A DNA stretch of 64,000 bases from CATQHW01 sp965243545 (GCA_965243545.1 OZ251573.1:1798001-1862000), one strand, 5' to 3'; counted from the first letter of the stretch, positions 53,782 to 63,414 are shown. Translations and numbers: made by a program. Notes: a model not told the origin generated them from the letters alone.

Positions 53782-56700
53782 TCAGCCGGTGAGCAGCTCG
53801 GCTTGATGATAGCCGACGTCGGCGCGGGTGGCTACGTGGTTGCTGAGGGCTTCGAGCAGGGAGCGCTCCTCGGAGCCGGCGGCGGCCAGCTCGATGAGCG
53901 CCTGCAGGAGGCGGCGGAACAGCGCGTTGCGCAGCAGGCCGCGGTCGCGCAGGTAGTCGTCCACCCTGGTCTGCTCGCCGGTCTGCCACAGGTGCAGCAG
54001 GCGGTGCGCCTGGTCGATCAGCGGCGGCGGGCCGGCGCCGTCGGTCTCCAGGCCGAGGGTGCGGCCGGTGCGGCGCTCCCACGGCTTGAGCCGCACCTTG
54101 GCGCCGCCGGCCTGCTCACCGTCCGCCGCCGCCGCCTCCTCCTCACCTGGATCATCGCCGCCCGCGCGGCCCGCGAAGGACAGCAGGTCGTGGCGGCGGA
54201 CCAGGGCCGAGTCGGAGAGGTTGCACGACAGCGCGTAGAGGATGCAGCCGCCCACCGGCGCCGCGTCCATGCCGAAGTCGTGGCGGTGCAGCAGGTAGTA
54301 GGTGGTGACGTCGTCGAGGCCGGCGGCCGCCGCCGCGCCGTCCTCGCCGGTCAGCACGCGCCCGACCACGAAGTCGACCACCAGGCGCCGCACTTCGCGC
54401 AGGAACGCCGCCACCGTCAGCACCCGGTTCGGCGCGTTCGCCAGCTTGACGACCGGGTAGCGGCTGAACGCCTCCAGCGCCGGCCCGGTCGCCGCCCACA
54501 CGAAGTCCGGCCCGCGGATGCCGGCGTCCCAGAAGCCGCGCAGCTTGGCGGCGACGTTGCGGCGCATTTCGTCCATCACCCCCGCGTCCCAACCGGGGCG
54601 GGCGGCGCCGCGCGGGCGGCACACGATCCACACCGACGACGACAGGGCCGCCGACGCCATCGCGCGCGTCCTGGTGTTCATCTCGGTGCGGATCGGCCAC
54701 GAGGCGTCGACCACGAAGCCGGCGCGGATCAGCGCGGCGGCCAGCGTTTCCCAGGCGTCCGGTTGCTTGTTGGCGAACACCACCACCAGCCGGCCCTCCG
54801 GCCGCAGCGCGGCTCGGCAGGAGCGGAACGCGGCGGCCATGCCGTCTTCGTAGTTTCGCTTTGAGCGCGCGCGGTCGCCGTCGAACCGGCTGGCGTCGTC
54901 GATCAACTCGCCGTCGCCGGCGGCGTGATCCCACTTGGGGCCGAGCGCGCCGCCGAACGCCTCGTCGATCTCGGCGGAGGTTCCGGTGAGCGAGCGCCGC
55001 AGCCAGACGTAGAAGAAGTCCATCAGATCGGAATAGGGGATGGCGTCGTAGTAGGGAGGATCGGTGACGATGAGATCGTACCGGCCCGCGGCCGCCGTCG
55101 CGCTGCCGTTCACGACCGCGGGCCGGGGCGCGCCGCCGGCCGCTTCGAGCGCGTGGGCGAGGACGCGCGCCACCCATTCCACCGCGCCGAGGACGTTGCC
55201 GGAAGTGTCCGACAGCGGATTGACTTCGGCGAAGTCCCAGACGATCGGCAGCGCAAACCGCGCGAAGGTATTGCGGATGATCTCGCGGCTGATGTTCCAG
55301 GAGCAGAGCGCACTGGAATAATCGGCCAGCCGGTCGATGACGAGGGCGAGATTTGCGGTCACCGCCTCGCGCCACAGCGCCGGCCAATCGGCGAGCTCCC
55401 GCCGGAGCGACCGCAGCGCCGTGACCAGCGTACCGAGCGCCAGAAGCTGGCGGTCGGTGAACAGCTTTCGCCACGTGTCGAGGCCGTAGCCGTCGACCGA
55501 AAAGGCGCGCGACGCGCCGTTGCCCGCCTTCGGCGTCGGCTCCTCCGGCGCGCCGAACGGGAGGTCCGCATAGACGGCGCGCAGCTCCTCCTCGGTGACG
55601 TTCGCCGCGGCGCGCTCGTGCGCGGTCGGCGCGCGGTACTCCTTGCCGGCGGGGCCGGCCACCACCACCGCCGTCATCACCGAACCCAACCGCCCGGCGC
55701 GGCCTTCCAGGCGGATGTCCCGCATCGTCATGATCGTCCCGCAGCAGGGGCAGGCCGCGCCGCTGCGCGACATGGTGCCCGCGCCGAGGCGCCGGTCGTG
55801 CTCGCGCCGGTGCGCCGCGCTGCCGCCGTGTTGCGGTACGTCGGCCTGCACCCCGAACACCACGCCCGGCTGCGCGGCGGCGGCGGGTGATGGTCGCGCC
55901 GGCCCGGATGCGGTCGGGGCCATGCCCGGACACCCGTCGATCACCGGCGCAGCAGCCGGCGCAGGTCGGCCTCGTCCGGTAGCAACGGCAGATTCCACGC
56001 CGGCGGCGCCGGCGCTGGCGGCCATGCCCGGCTGCGCGGGGGCGGCGGGCTCCATCGTGAGCAGCACGCGCTTGCGCTCGGTCTTGGCAAGCCAGCGGGT
56101 CTTGAGCAGCGGCAGCGCCGCCCGGCAGCGCCGGCACGTCACCGTGCGCGCGTGCAGATAGGCGACCGTCGGCTTGGCGACCCAGCGCGCGTTGCGCGGG
56201 TCGGCCAGATAGGCGCGGTCGTATGCGGCGTTGAGAGGGGCGAGCTGCGGTTCCCCGGCGGCGTCCGTTGCGAGCAGCCGCAGCGGCTGCTCGGCGTAGC
56301 CGCCGCCCGGCAAGAGCGGCGCGAACTCGGCGTACGTCGGGTAGCGCGCCGCCAACGCTTGGCGCGCCCGCGCCAGCATCCAGCGGCCCCAGGCGCGCAC
56401 CTGCCACGCGAGATCGGCTTCCAGCAGCGGATCGTCCGGGCCGATCAAGTCGAGTTGCACGCCGCCCGCGGCCGCGTGACCGAGGCGCTGCAGCAGCGTG
56501 CGCAACGTCGCCCCCTTGAACCCGCGCGCCTTGAGAAACGCCTCCATGAACGCCGCGTCGCGCAGCGCGAACGCCGGCAGCGGACGAGTCCGCCCGCTCA
56601 GCCGTTGCGGATATTCGAGCGTGCACTTGAGCAGCAGCCACGCCACCGGATTGAGATCGATGGCGGTCACCTCGCAGCCGAGCCGCATCGCCTCCAACGG

Positions 56701-57153
56701 AATCGCGCCGCCGCCCGCGAACGGGTCCAGCACGTGCGGCGCCCGCCCGCCGAACGCCGCGCGAATCGCGTCCCGAAACCACTGCAGATCGGCGCCGTTC
56801 TCGCGCCCCCAGTGCAGGATGCCGCCGGCGGTCTCCTCCCGCACGTGCTCCGCCAGACGCCCGTTCACCCGCCTGCGCTCCACCGTCTCGACCACGGCGC
56901 CGGCCAGCCGCTCCAGCATCGATTGGCGCTCCCCGTTCGCGTCGCCCGGATCGCCCAGCAGCGCCCCGATCAGCGCCGCCCGGCACGCCGCCAACGGCCG
57001 CCGCGCCGGCCACACGTGCAACGTCGACACGTGCCCATGCCGCACGTTCTTCTCATGCACCGCATCCAGCGACACCTCCCTCACCGGAAACGCCGCCGCC
57101 TCAATCAGCCGCACGCCGCTCCCGTTCATGCCTGCCGCCGGCCCCTCAGTCAT
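53782..57153 (-). CDS. DUF1156-domain DNA adenine methyltransferase (DrmMI-like)
   Basis: The 1123-residue protein starts IEAAAFPVREVSLDAVHEKN and HVSTLHVWPARRPLAACRA, the DUF1156 domain. Methylase motif I is DPFAGGGAIPLEAMRLGC near residue 141 and motif IV is DLIVTDPPYYDAIPYSD near residue 692. CRRC near residue 333 and CPCC near residue 464 can form zinc ribbons. In class 1 DISARM the DUF1156 methylase DrmMI marks host DNA. ATG 57153 overlaps the stop of the small upstream gene by 8 bp. A second long frame on the same strand covers it but lacks motifs. Confidence 0.88.
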   Translation of the reverse strand: MTEGPAAGMNGSGVRLIEAAAFPVREVSLDAVHEKNVRHGHVSTLHVWPARRPLAACRAALIGALLGDPGDANGERQSMLERLAGAVVETVERRRVNGRLAEHVREETAGGILHWGRENGADLQWFRDAIRAAFGGRAPHVLDPFAGGGAIPLEAMRLGCEVTAIDLNPVAWLLLKCTLEYPQRLSGRTRPLPAFALRDAAFMEAFLKARGFKGATLRTLLQRLGHAAAGGVQLDLIGPDDPLLEADLAWQVRAWGRWMLARARQALAARYPTYAEFAPLLPGGGYAEQPLRLLATDAAGEPQLAPLNAAYDRAYLADPRNARWVAKPTVAYLHARTVTCRRCRAALPLLKTRWLAKTERKRVLLTMEPAAPAQPGMAASAGAAGVESAVATGRGRPAPAAAPVIDGCPGMAPTASGPARPSPAAAAQPGVVFGVQADVPQHGGSAAHRREHDRRLGAGTMSRSGAACPCCGTIMTMRDIRLEGRAGRLGSVMTAVVVAGPAGKEYRAPTAHERAAANVTEEELRAVYADLPFGAPEEPTPKAGNGASRAFSVDGYGLDTWRKLFTDRQLLALGTLVTALRSLRRELADWPALWREAVTANLALVIDRLADYSSALCSWNISREIIRNTFARFALPIVWDFAEVNPLSDTSGNVLGAVEWVARVLAHALEAAGGAPRPAVVNGSATAAAGRYDLIVTDPPYYDAIPYSDLMDFFYVWLRRSLTGTSAEIDEAFGGALGPKWDHAAGDGELIDDASRFDGDRARSKRNYEDGMAAAFRSCRAALRPEGRLVVVFANKQPDAWETLAAALIRAGFVVDASWPIRTEMNTRTRAMASAALSSSVWIVCRPRGAARPGWDAGVMDEMRRNVAAKLRGFWDAGIRGPDFVWAATGPALEAFSRYPVVKLANAPNRVLTVAAFLREVRRLVVDFVVGRVLTGEDGAAAAAGLDDVTTYYLLHRHDFGMDAAPVGGCILYALSCNLSDSALVRRHDLLSFAGRAGGDDPGEEEAAAADGEQAGGAKVRLKPWERRTGRTLGLETDGAGPPPLIDQAHRLLHLWQTGEQTRVDDYLRDRGLLRNALFRRLLQALIELAAAGSEERSLLEALSNHVATRADVGYHQAELLTG

Positions 57154-57346
57154 CCCGCGGTTGACGCTCCGTTGAACGTTCTTGCTCCGTCGTCGCCCTT
57201 CCGGAGTCGCTCAGATCAACGTACCGCTCTCCCGGCTGCTGCGGCCTGCTTCGGAAGTAGGCAACAAGCCGGTCGATGTCATTGCCGTGCTCCCGAGCGA
57301 TCTCCTGCTTGATCCGCCAGAGTTCCCTGATGATCTCGTCAGCCAT
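57146..57346 (-). CDS. Small antitoxin-like protein (free form of the PIN-fusion tail)
   Basis: The 66-residue product reads MADEIIRELWRIKQEIAREH and GNDIDRLVAYFRSRPQQPGE, about 70 percent identical over 40 residues to the C-terminus of the PIN fusion at 53148-53762. An acidic/basic tail follows. ATG 57364 (MKKPPK) is an alternative. It overlaps the DUF2225 gene before it and the methylase after it by 8 bp each, so it is firmly built into the operon. Confidence 0.65.
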   Translation of the reverse strand: MADEIIRELWRIKQEIAREHGNDIDRLVAYFRSRPQQPGERYVDLSDSGRATTEQERSTERQPRDD

Positions 57347-58019
57347 CTTCGGAGGTTTCTTCATCATCGCCGAACGCGTCGGCAATGGTATGACAGTCCG
57401 TGTCGCCTTGCTCGATCAGCCGTTCCTGATACTGCAGAACCGAGGCGATAACTTCGGCGGCTTGCGGGGCCGGTCGCCGGGCAATCGCGTTGCGCGCGTC
57501 ATCCAACCGGCCTGAACGGCGCAGGACCTCGACGAGAATAGCCGTGCTTGCCCCGTCCTGTTTCGCGACCGACTGGCCGTGTTCTTCGGCAAGCGTAATC
57601 ATGTCGGCGGCCTTGCTGCGGCACGTCCTCGCTTCCGCGGCGCCGTCTTCATCGTCAAATACCCAGGCAGCTCGGATCAGCGCCCACGTGGCGCCCGCGT
57701 AGTCCTCGGCGGCGCGATTGACCAGGGCCATGCAAAGGAACTCGTTAGCCAGGTACGGGGAGGCATCATCGTCGAGTTGCCGGCGGTACTCCGGACTCTT
57801 GACCATCATCTCGGCACCCGGCTTCGACTCGCTCACGTCGGCTGCGCAGTAGCCGCAGCCGGGGCACCGCTGCACTTCGGTGAAGAGAGCGCTTCTCCGG
57901 GTCTCCGGCTGCCTCGTGTCAAGGTCGGGCGATCCTGCGACGAATGCGCTCCCCATCACTTCATAGGCGTGTTCGGCGCCGCAAAGAGCGCAGGTTTTCT
58001 TCTCGGGATACGTTGTCAT
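57339..58019 (-). CDS. DUF2225-like zinc-ribbon/helical-repeat protein
   Basis: CALC near residue 10 and CPGCGYCA near residue 53 form a zinc ribbon; the remaining ~150 residues are helical (LANEFLCMALVNRAAEDYAG, TWALIRAAWVFDDEDG) and TPR-like. That is the layout of DUF2225 proteins. Function is unknown. ATG 58019 has an AGGAG site and lies 16 bp after the PIN gene. It could act as a scaffold for the neighbouring complex (inference). Confidence 0.7.
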   Translation of the reverse strand: MTTYPEKKTCALCGAEHAYEVMGSAFVAGSPDLDTRQPETRRSALFTEVQRCPGCGYCAADVSESKPGAEMMVKSPEYRRQLDDDASPYLANEFLCMALVNRAAEDYAGATWALIRAAWVFDDEDGAAEARTCRSKAADMITLAEEHGQSVAKQDGASTAILVEVLRRSGRLDDARNAIARRPAPQAAEVIASVLQYQERLIEQGDTDCHTIADAFGDDEETSEDG

Positions 58020-58035
58020 GCTGACACTCCTAACA

Positions 58036-58797
58036 TCAGGTCGAGGATGGGTTCCGTAGCGACGCCGGCGTGACGGCGGCGGGAAGGCTCACGTCGAAAG
58101 ACGGCGCCAACGCAAACAACGCGGTGCGTACCAGGTCGATCACCTGATTCCTTACGTCCCGAAGACGCGGCCTTTCGGCACTGCGTATCCCGTTGATCGT
58201 GTTGCCGAGATACCGGTCCGACGTAATCAGGTAGTCCGCCTGGGCGCACAGCGCGCCGGCGTAGATGACTCCGTCATTCGGAGAAAGATAGACGAGTCCC
58301 GCCAGCCTCCTGGCCAACACCCAGACCTCGCGCGCCCGGTCCTCGCCGCGGCGCAATCGTATACCCAGCGCCTCGAGTCGGTCCGACAGCGTACCCAACC
58401 TGCCGTCAATCGCTCTCAGTTCATCCGCACCCACACGCCCCTCGACGTCAGCATCGGAGATTCGCGTCCACATACGATCCGGGATGCCTTCGCGGGCCGC
58501 GTTCAGCAGCGCGGCGCCTCGTGCTCGGCCCGAGATCAGCTCAAGTTCCGAAACCGGGGAATACTCCACCTGCAAGTTCCGCGACAACAGCCAGTCGACG
58601 GTCCGCATACCTCCCTGGATGGAGCGTCTGAGCGCCTGGTTCTCCATCTCCGTCAAGCGATGCTCCACTATGCTCCGGCCCGCAGCGCTGGCCGGGTCCA
58701 GTTGCTGCGCTCTACTGTAGTGCAGGTAAATGTCAGTGAAGTGGAGCGTGTTCGTATCGAGAAATGCAATTCCTCCAAGGGAATCTCCGACGTTCAT
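58036..58797 (-). CDS. PIN-like nuclease coupled to a P-loop ATPase
   Basis: The 253-residue protein has IAFLDTNTLHFTDIY with the first Asp, an acidic residue in SELELISGRARG and the pair in SPNDGVIYAGALCAQADYLITSDRYL (shown by family spacing), which is the PIN active site. A helical C-terminus follows. It is longer than VapC toxins and overlaps the ATPase gene by 4 bp (ATGA), so it is more likely an effector nuclease switched by that ATPase than a free toxin (inference). Confidence 0.7.
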   Translation of the reverse strand: MNVGDSLGGIAFLDTNTLHFTDIYLHYSRAQQLDPASAAGRSIVEHRLTEMENQALRRSIQGGMRTVDWLLSRNLQVEYSPVSELELISGRARGAALLNAAREGIPDRMWTRISDADVEGRVGADELRAIDGRLGTLSDRLEALGIRLRRGEDRAREVWVLARRLAGLVYLSPNDGVIYAGALCAQADYLITSDRYLGNTINGIRSAERPRLRDVRNQVIDLVRTALFALAPSFDVSLPAAVTPASLRNPSST

Positions 58798-59969
58798 CGC
58801 GGCGCACCGTTCCCGGTGTCCGCAGGATAGAGCTCGCGTTCGACGCCGCTCAGGTAGGAATCACGAAACGGTAGCGGCGTGGTCCGGTCGGCTTTGGAAA
58901 TCGCGAACGAGCAGGTCTTCACGAGGCGCCGGGGATTGGAGTATACGTCGGGTCTGAACGGAAGAACGCCGCGAAACGGATAGGGGCTCTCGGGGCCCGC
59001 GCCGGCTGCGCGAGCCCGGTCGATACGCGATTTCACGATGGCGGCCGCATCCTCTCGGCTCAAGGGAGCAACGTCGATCTTGACGTGCCCGGACAGTCGC
59101 TCAGCGAGCATCGGATCGAGATTGAACGTGGTAGCGTACGCATCCGGCGTCATCGACAGAAACAGCCACAAGTCGGGATGGCCGCCGTGGGCAAGGTTGA
59201 TCAATCGCGGCAGCGTAGACAGATAGTCGAGTATCGTCCTCCTGGTCAGCATCCTCTCAAGCGCCAGCTCTTCGAACTCGTCGATCAGGAACGCTAGCGC
59301 GTCAGCCCCCGTCCCCGCCGCGATGGTTCTCAGAATGGCGCCGAAGTAGGGAGCATCATCCGGCTCCGGGATGCTGTGTCCGCCGTTCCTGGGCAGGAAG
59401 TCGCGATAGTCGTAATAGGGATCCCACTTGGTTTTGGTGACGAATCTGGCGAGACAGTGGCTGATTTCTTCGTCGTCGGTAACGCCGGCCTGCATGATCG
59501 CTTTGCGGAGATCGGGGCCGACGCGGTGCTCGTCATTCCTCGGGATCGACTTGATATCCAGATAGTCCTCGTAACTCAGATGGGGCGGTATCTCTCCGTC
59601 GGGTGACAGGTAGGGGCGGGCGAGTTCCCATATGAACTTGGCGAAGTCCTTGCGGCCCAGCGCGTTCAGTAACCGGTTCGCCAGGGAGTAGAAGTGCACG
59701 CCGGGGTTGTCGAAGTAAAACGGCATGATGCGGCGGCTCGGCAACGCTTCGTCGCGCAGCCATTCGAGCAGGCAGGTCTTTCCGACGCCGTAGCCGCCAA
59801 CGATGACCACCACCTTGATGCCGTCGCCGGCTCCAAGCCGGTCGAGCAGCTCCTGAACTCGGGACTTCAATGGACCGGGAATGAGCGGGGTAGTGCCGGG
59901 CGGCGCACCGGCGCCGGCGGGCTCGAAGGGGTTGAACTCGAGGTTCAGACGTGGGGGCAAGTCGCGCAT
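58794..59969 (-). CDS. P-loop ATPase (ORC/AAA-like) of the defence array
   Basis: After MRDLPPRLNLEFNPFEP there is Walker A VIVGGYGVGKTCLLEW near residue 53 and Walker B LAFLIDEFEELAL near residue 228, then a sensor-like LFLSMTPDAYATTFN and a C-terminal helical region with NPRRLVKTCSFA. It resembles the ATPases of BREX- and ORC-type systems but I cannot assign a named family. ATG 59969 matches the conserved start. It lies 34 bp after the SNF2 gene and overlaps the PIN gene by 4 bp. Confidence 0.7.
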   Translation of the reverse strand: MRDLPPRLNLEFNPFEPAGAGAPPGTTPLIPGPLKSRVQELLDRLGAGDGIKVVVIVGGYGVGKTCLLEWLRDEALPSRRIMPFYFDNPGVHFYSLANRLLNALGRKDFAKFIWELARPYLSPDGEIPPHLSYEDYLDIKSIPRNDEHRVGPDLRKAIMQAGVTDDEEISHCLARFVTKTKWDPYYDYRDFLPRNGGHSIPEPDDAPYFGAILRTIAAGTGADALAFLIDEFEELALERMLTRRTILDYLSTLPRLINLAHGGHPDLWLFLSMTPDAYATTFNLDPMLAERLSGHVKIDVAPLSREDAAAIVKSRIDRARAAGAGPESPYPFRGVLPFRPDVYSNPRRLVKTCSFAISKADRTTPLPFRDSYLSGVERELYPADTGNGAPR

Positions 59970-60003
59970 TGCTGTCTCGTTTCCGTGAGCGTCGGGCGGA
60001 GGG

Positions 60004-63000
60004 TCATTGCTCCGCGGCCTGTAGTATAGCACTTCGAGCGACGGTGTGGGTGAGCGATTCGCGGCTGCGGAGGAGGAGCTTGGCGAAGGGGTCGCGGACG
60101 CGGTGCAGGCGCGGGCGGGGGGTGGCGCAGTCGTAGACGACGTAGAGCCAGTACTCGGCGCCGAGGTTGCACGCCTTGGCCCACTCGTTGTCGCTCACTT
60201 CGACGCTGCCGCCGCCGGCGCGGCCCTTGACTTCGATGCAGCGGCGCTCGCCGCCGGGACGGCGGGAGAGCAGGTCGAAGCCGGGCCAGTCCGGCAGCCC
60301 GGCGCGCCGCGCCGCCTCGGGGCGCGACACGTCGCGGACGCCGGCGCCGGCGTGCTCCTCATAGGCCGCCGCTACCTGCACGGCGATCGCCTCCACGCCG
60401 GCGTCGAAGCGCTCGGCTTCCTCCGGCTCGTGCGCCGGCACGACCAGGGCGTGGGCCAGGAACTCCACCTCACCGGCGTGCACGGCGTCCGCTTCGGCGT
60501 GCAGCTCGGCCAAGCGGCGCGCGCGGGCCGCCGCCAACGAGCGCTGGCGCTGTTTGACGCGGGCCAGCTCCTCCTGCGCCCGCGCGGAGCCGGCGCGCGC
60601 CCGGGCGGTGAGGGCGGCGCGCGCCGCGGCCAGCTCGGCGGCCCGGAAGTCGAAGCCGCGGTTGGCGAACTCGACGCGGGCGGGGAGCGCGGCGGCCAGC
60701 CGGCGGCGGTGGGCATCGGCCAGCCGCTCGGCCACCTCGCCGCGCGCGAAGCCGGCGGCCGCCTGCACCAGGCCGCGGGCCTGAGAGGCGAGCGGAGCGC
60801 GGCTCGGCGCGAAGCCGGGGGCGCCGCGCAGCAACAGCAGGCGCTCGACGGGGGACTCCTCCGGCGCGCCGGCGCCGGTCTGCCGCAGGCCGAACAGACG
60901 CGACTCCAGCAGCCGGGCGGGCGGCGTCCCCGCGCCCACGCCATCGCCCGCGCCATCGCCGGCGGCAGCGCCAGCGGTCGCGGACGACTCCACGCGCTGC
61001 TCGGCCGTTACCACGCCGACGTGGAACAGGTACGCCTCGGTCGCGTGCGGGTCGACGAACACGGCGCCGCGCAACGCCTCGGCGCCGCACCGGCTCACCA
61101 CCGCGGCCGCCAGGCCGTCGAACACCGGCTCGCCGGGATGCAGCCATACCGCCCGCTCGCGGTCTGCCGGCCGGTACACCGTCAGCCGGCCGCGCGCCGC
61201 CTCGGGATACGCCTCCAGCGCCGGCAGCAGCGTATCGGCCGCCCCGGGCCGGCGTGGCGCCAGCGCGAAGGTCTGCTCCACGTCGCCCTCGACCCGCAGG
61301 TCGAGCAGCGGCGCGGCCTGCGCCACGAAGCGGCGCACGTAGCCCGGCAGCAGCCGGCGGTAGTGTTCGCGCTCCGCCTCCCCGGCCAGCTCGGTCAGCC
61401 GCCCGCGCACCTCGCCGCCGTCTCCGTACAGCGTCCGCTCCCGTTGCGCCAGCGCCCGCACCTGCTCCCCGGTGAGCCGCCCCTCCAACCGCGCGGCGGC
61501 GCCGGCGTCATCCTCCGTAACCGCCTGCACCAGGAAGTCACGCACCGACACCCCTTGGAACAGCCGCCCGACCACGTCGAACACCTTGTCGGAGCGGAGC
61601 TGCCGGCGGATCGCCTCCAACTTGTCGAGCAGCGTCCGCATCACCCGCCCCTCGCGCGTGCCGCCGGCCACCAGATTGACGATCACCACCGGATCGTGCG
61701 CCTGCCCGTAGCGATGGATGCGGCCCATGCGCTGCTCCAGGCGCGCCGGGTTCCAGGGGATGTCGTAGTTCACCATCAACCAGCAGAACTGCAGGTTGAT
61801 GCCCTCGCCGGCGGCGTCGGTGGCCACCAGGTAATCGGCGCCGCCCTCCGCCGCCGGGCGGCGAAAGAGCGCCACCTGCCGGTCGCGCTCCCGGTAGGGC
61901 AGGCCGCCGTGGATCAGCGCGACGCGCCCCGCGAAGCCCAGGCCTTCCAGCCGCCGCACCAGGAACTGCGCGGTGTCACGGTGCTCGGTGAAGACGATCA
62001 GCTTCTCGCCGCCGAACCGGGAGTCGCGCAGCACCTCCCGCAGCGTGTCGAACTTGGACTCGTCGCCCGCCGCCAGCCGGGCGCGCGCGTGGTCGAGCAG
62101 CGCGGCCACCTTGAGCCGCTCCGCCTCCAGCTCGCCCAGGTTCACCGCCACGGTGGCGCCCAGCGCCCGCTCCTCGAACCCTTCGTGGCGCTCGGCGCCG
62201 TCCGCCCCGGCGGGGGCGTCCTCGTCGGCGGTGCGGGTCTCGAACTCGTCGTCCAGACCGTCGAGGCGCCGCTGCCCGCGTGCGAGCTGCTCTTCCGAGA
62301 GACGGCCCTCCCGAATCTGCGCGATCAGCGCCGCCAGTTTCTCGTGGCGGCGTTCGAACGAGCGCATCAGCGCGTAGGTGGAGCTGGCCAGCCGCCGCTG
62401 GAAGACGCTCATCGCCAGCCGCGCCGCCGACCGGTTGAGGACCCGCGCGCGGTTGTAGTAGTAGCGGATGTAGTCGGTGGTCGCGTCGTACAGCTCCTGC
62501 TCGCTCCCCGGTCCCTGCGCCAGGGCGTAGCTGAGCGTGTCGCAACGGCGCTGCGGGTAGAGCGGCGCGCCGTCGAAGCGGACCATCTCCTCCTTGGTGC
62601 GGCGCAGGAAGTGGTTGCGGCGCGACTCCGGCGGGAAGCGGTCGAACGCGGCGGCGGTGGACAGCGTGTCGGGCAGCAGCAGGCGCCACAGGAAGTAGTA
62701 GGGATCGTCCTTGCCCATGTGTGGCGTGGCCGTGAGCAGCAGCAGATGCCGCGCCGACCAGGGCAGCGTCCAGCGCGCCCCGCCGGCCCGGTCGCTGCCG
62801 GCGCTGCCGGGGCTGGCGTTATCGTCGGCCGCGGCGCCGGCCAGCGCCTCGGCCAGCCGGTAGCGGTCGGTCTTGCGCACCCGGAAGTCGGGTTCGCGCC
62901 GGGCCGCCAGCTTGTGCGCCTCGTCGAAGACGACCAGGTCGTAGGCGGGGGTGGCAGGGTCGGCGAGCCGGCGGAACGAGCGCTCGCCGGCCAGGGTGTC

Positions 63001-63414
63001 GATGCTGGCGATGACCAGGTCGCCGCCGGGCGCCAGGAACGGGTTGCCGGCGCGGGCATCGGCGCCGCCGGCGATGCGGAACGGCAGCCGGAACAGGGTC
63101 CGCATCTCCCGCTCCCAGTTGCCGACCAGCCCCGCCGGCGGCACGATCAGCACCCGGCGGATCAGCCGCCGCGACAGCATCTCGCGCACGTACAGGCCGG
63201 TCATGATCGTCTTGCCGGCCCCCGCGTCGTCGGCCAGCAGGAAGCGCAGGGGCGCCTGCCGCAGCATCTGCTCGTAGACGGCGATGCGCTGGTGCGGCAG
63301 CGGGTCGATCAGCGAGGTCTCGGCGGCGAACGCGGGATTGACCAGATGCCCGTAGGCAAGCCGGTGCGCCTCCGCCACCGCGGCCACCGCGCTCCCTTCG
63401 GCGCCGAAGTCCAT
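60004..63414 (-). CDS. SNF2-family helicase with C-terminal DUF3883 domain (DrmD-like)
   Basis: The 1136-residue protein has motif I LADDAGAGKTIMTGL near residue 52, VVFDEAHKLAA (DEAH), LLLTATPHMGKDDP, LIVFTEHRDTAQ and motif VI RMGRIHRYGQAH, all SNF2/Swi2 elements. The C-terminal DUF3883 domain (WPGFDLLSRR, RCIEVKGRAGGG) looks nuclease-like with E-x-K. DrmD of class 1 DISARM is of this type. ATG 63414 is used; CATACT lies 10 nt upstream with no ribosome site, so the array transcript may be leaderless. It is the first gene of the array, divergent from a leuB-like gene. Confidence 0.88.
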   Translation of the reverse strand: MDFGAEGSAVAAVAEAHRLAYGHLVNPAFAAETSLIDPLPHQRIAVYEQMLRQAPLRFLLADDAGAGKTIMTGLYVREMLSRRLIRRVLIVPPAGLVGNWEREMRTLFRLPFRIAGGADARAGNPFLAPGGDLVIASIDTLAGERSFRRLADPATPAYDLVVFDEAHKLAARREPDFRVRKTDRYRLAEALAGAAADDNASPGSAGSDRAGGARWTLPWSARHLLLLTATPHMGKDDPYYFLWRLLLPDTLSTAAAFDRFPPESRRNHFLRRTKEEMVRFDGAPLYPQRRCDTLSYALAQGPGSEQELYDATTDYIRYYYNRARVLNRSAARLAMSVFQRRLASSTYALMRSFERRHEKLAALIAQIREGRLSEEQLARGQRRLDGLDDEFETRTADEDAPAGADGAERHEGFEERALGATVAVNLGELEAERLKVAALLDHARARLAAGDESKFDTLREVLRDSRFGGEKLIVFTEHRDTAQFLVRRLEGLGFAGRVALIHGGLPYRERDRQVALFRRPAAEGGADYLVATDAAGEGINLQFCWLMVNYDIPWNPARLEQRMGRIHRYGQAHDPVVIVNLVAGGTREGRVMRTLLDKLEAIRRQLRSDKVFDVVGRLFQGVSVRDFLVQAVTEDDAGAAARLEGRLTGEQVRALAQRERTLYGDGGEVRGRLTELAGEAEREHYRRLLPGYVRRFVAQAAPLLDLRVEGDVEQTFALAPRRPGAADTLLPALEAYPEAARGRLTVYRPADRERAVWLHPGEPVFDGLAAAVVSRCGAEALRGAVFVDPHATEAYLFHVGVVTAEQRVESSATAGAAAGDGAGDGVGAGTPPARLLESRLFGLRQTGAGAPEESPVERLLLLRGAPGFAPSRAPLASQARGLVQAAAGFARGEVAERLADAHRRRLAAALPARVEFANRGFDFRAAELAAARAALTARARAGSARAQEELARVKQRQRSLAAARARRLAELHAEADAVHAGEVEFLAHALVVPAHEPEEAERFDAGVEAIAVQVAAAYEEHAGAGVRDVSRPEAARRAGLPDWPGFDLLSRRPGGERRCIEVKGRAGGGSVEVSDNEWAKACNLGAEYWLYVVYDCATPRPRLHRVRDPFAKLLLRSRESLTHTVARSAILQAAEQ

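Noticed and set aside
48851..63414. Canonical BREX or complete DISARM
   Set aside because: No PglZ, BrxC/PglY with certainty, and no DrmA/DrmB/DrmC domains were seen; only the methylase and SNF2 types agree with class 1 DISARM.
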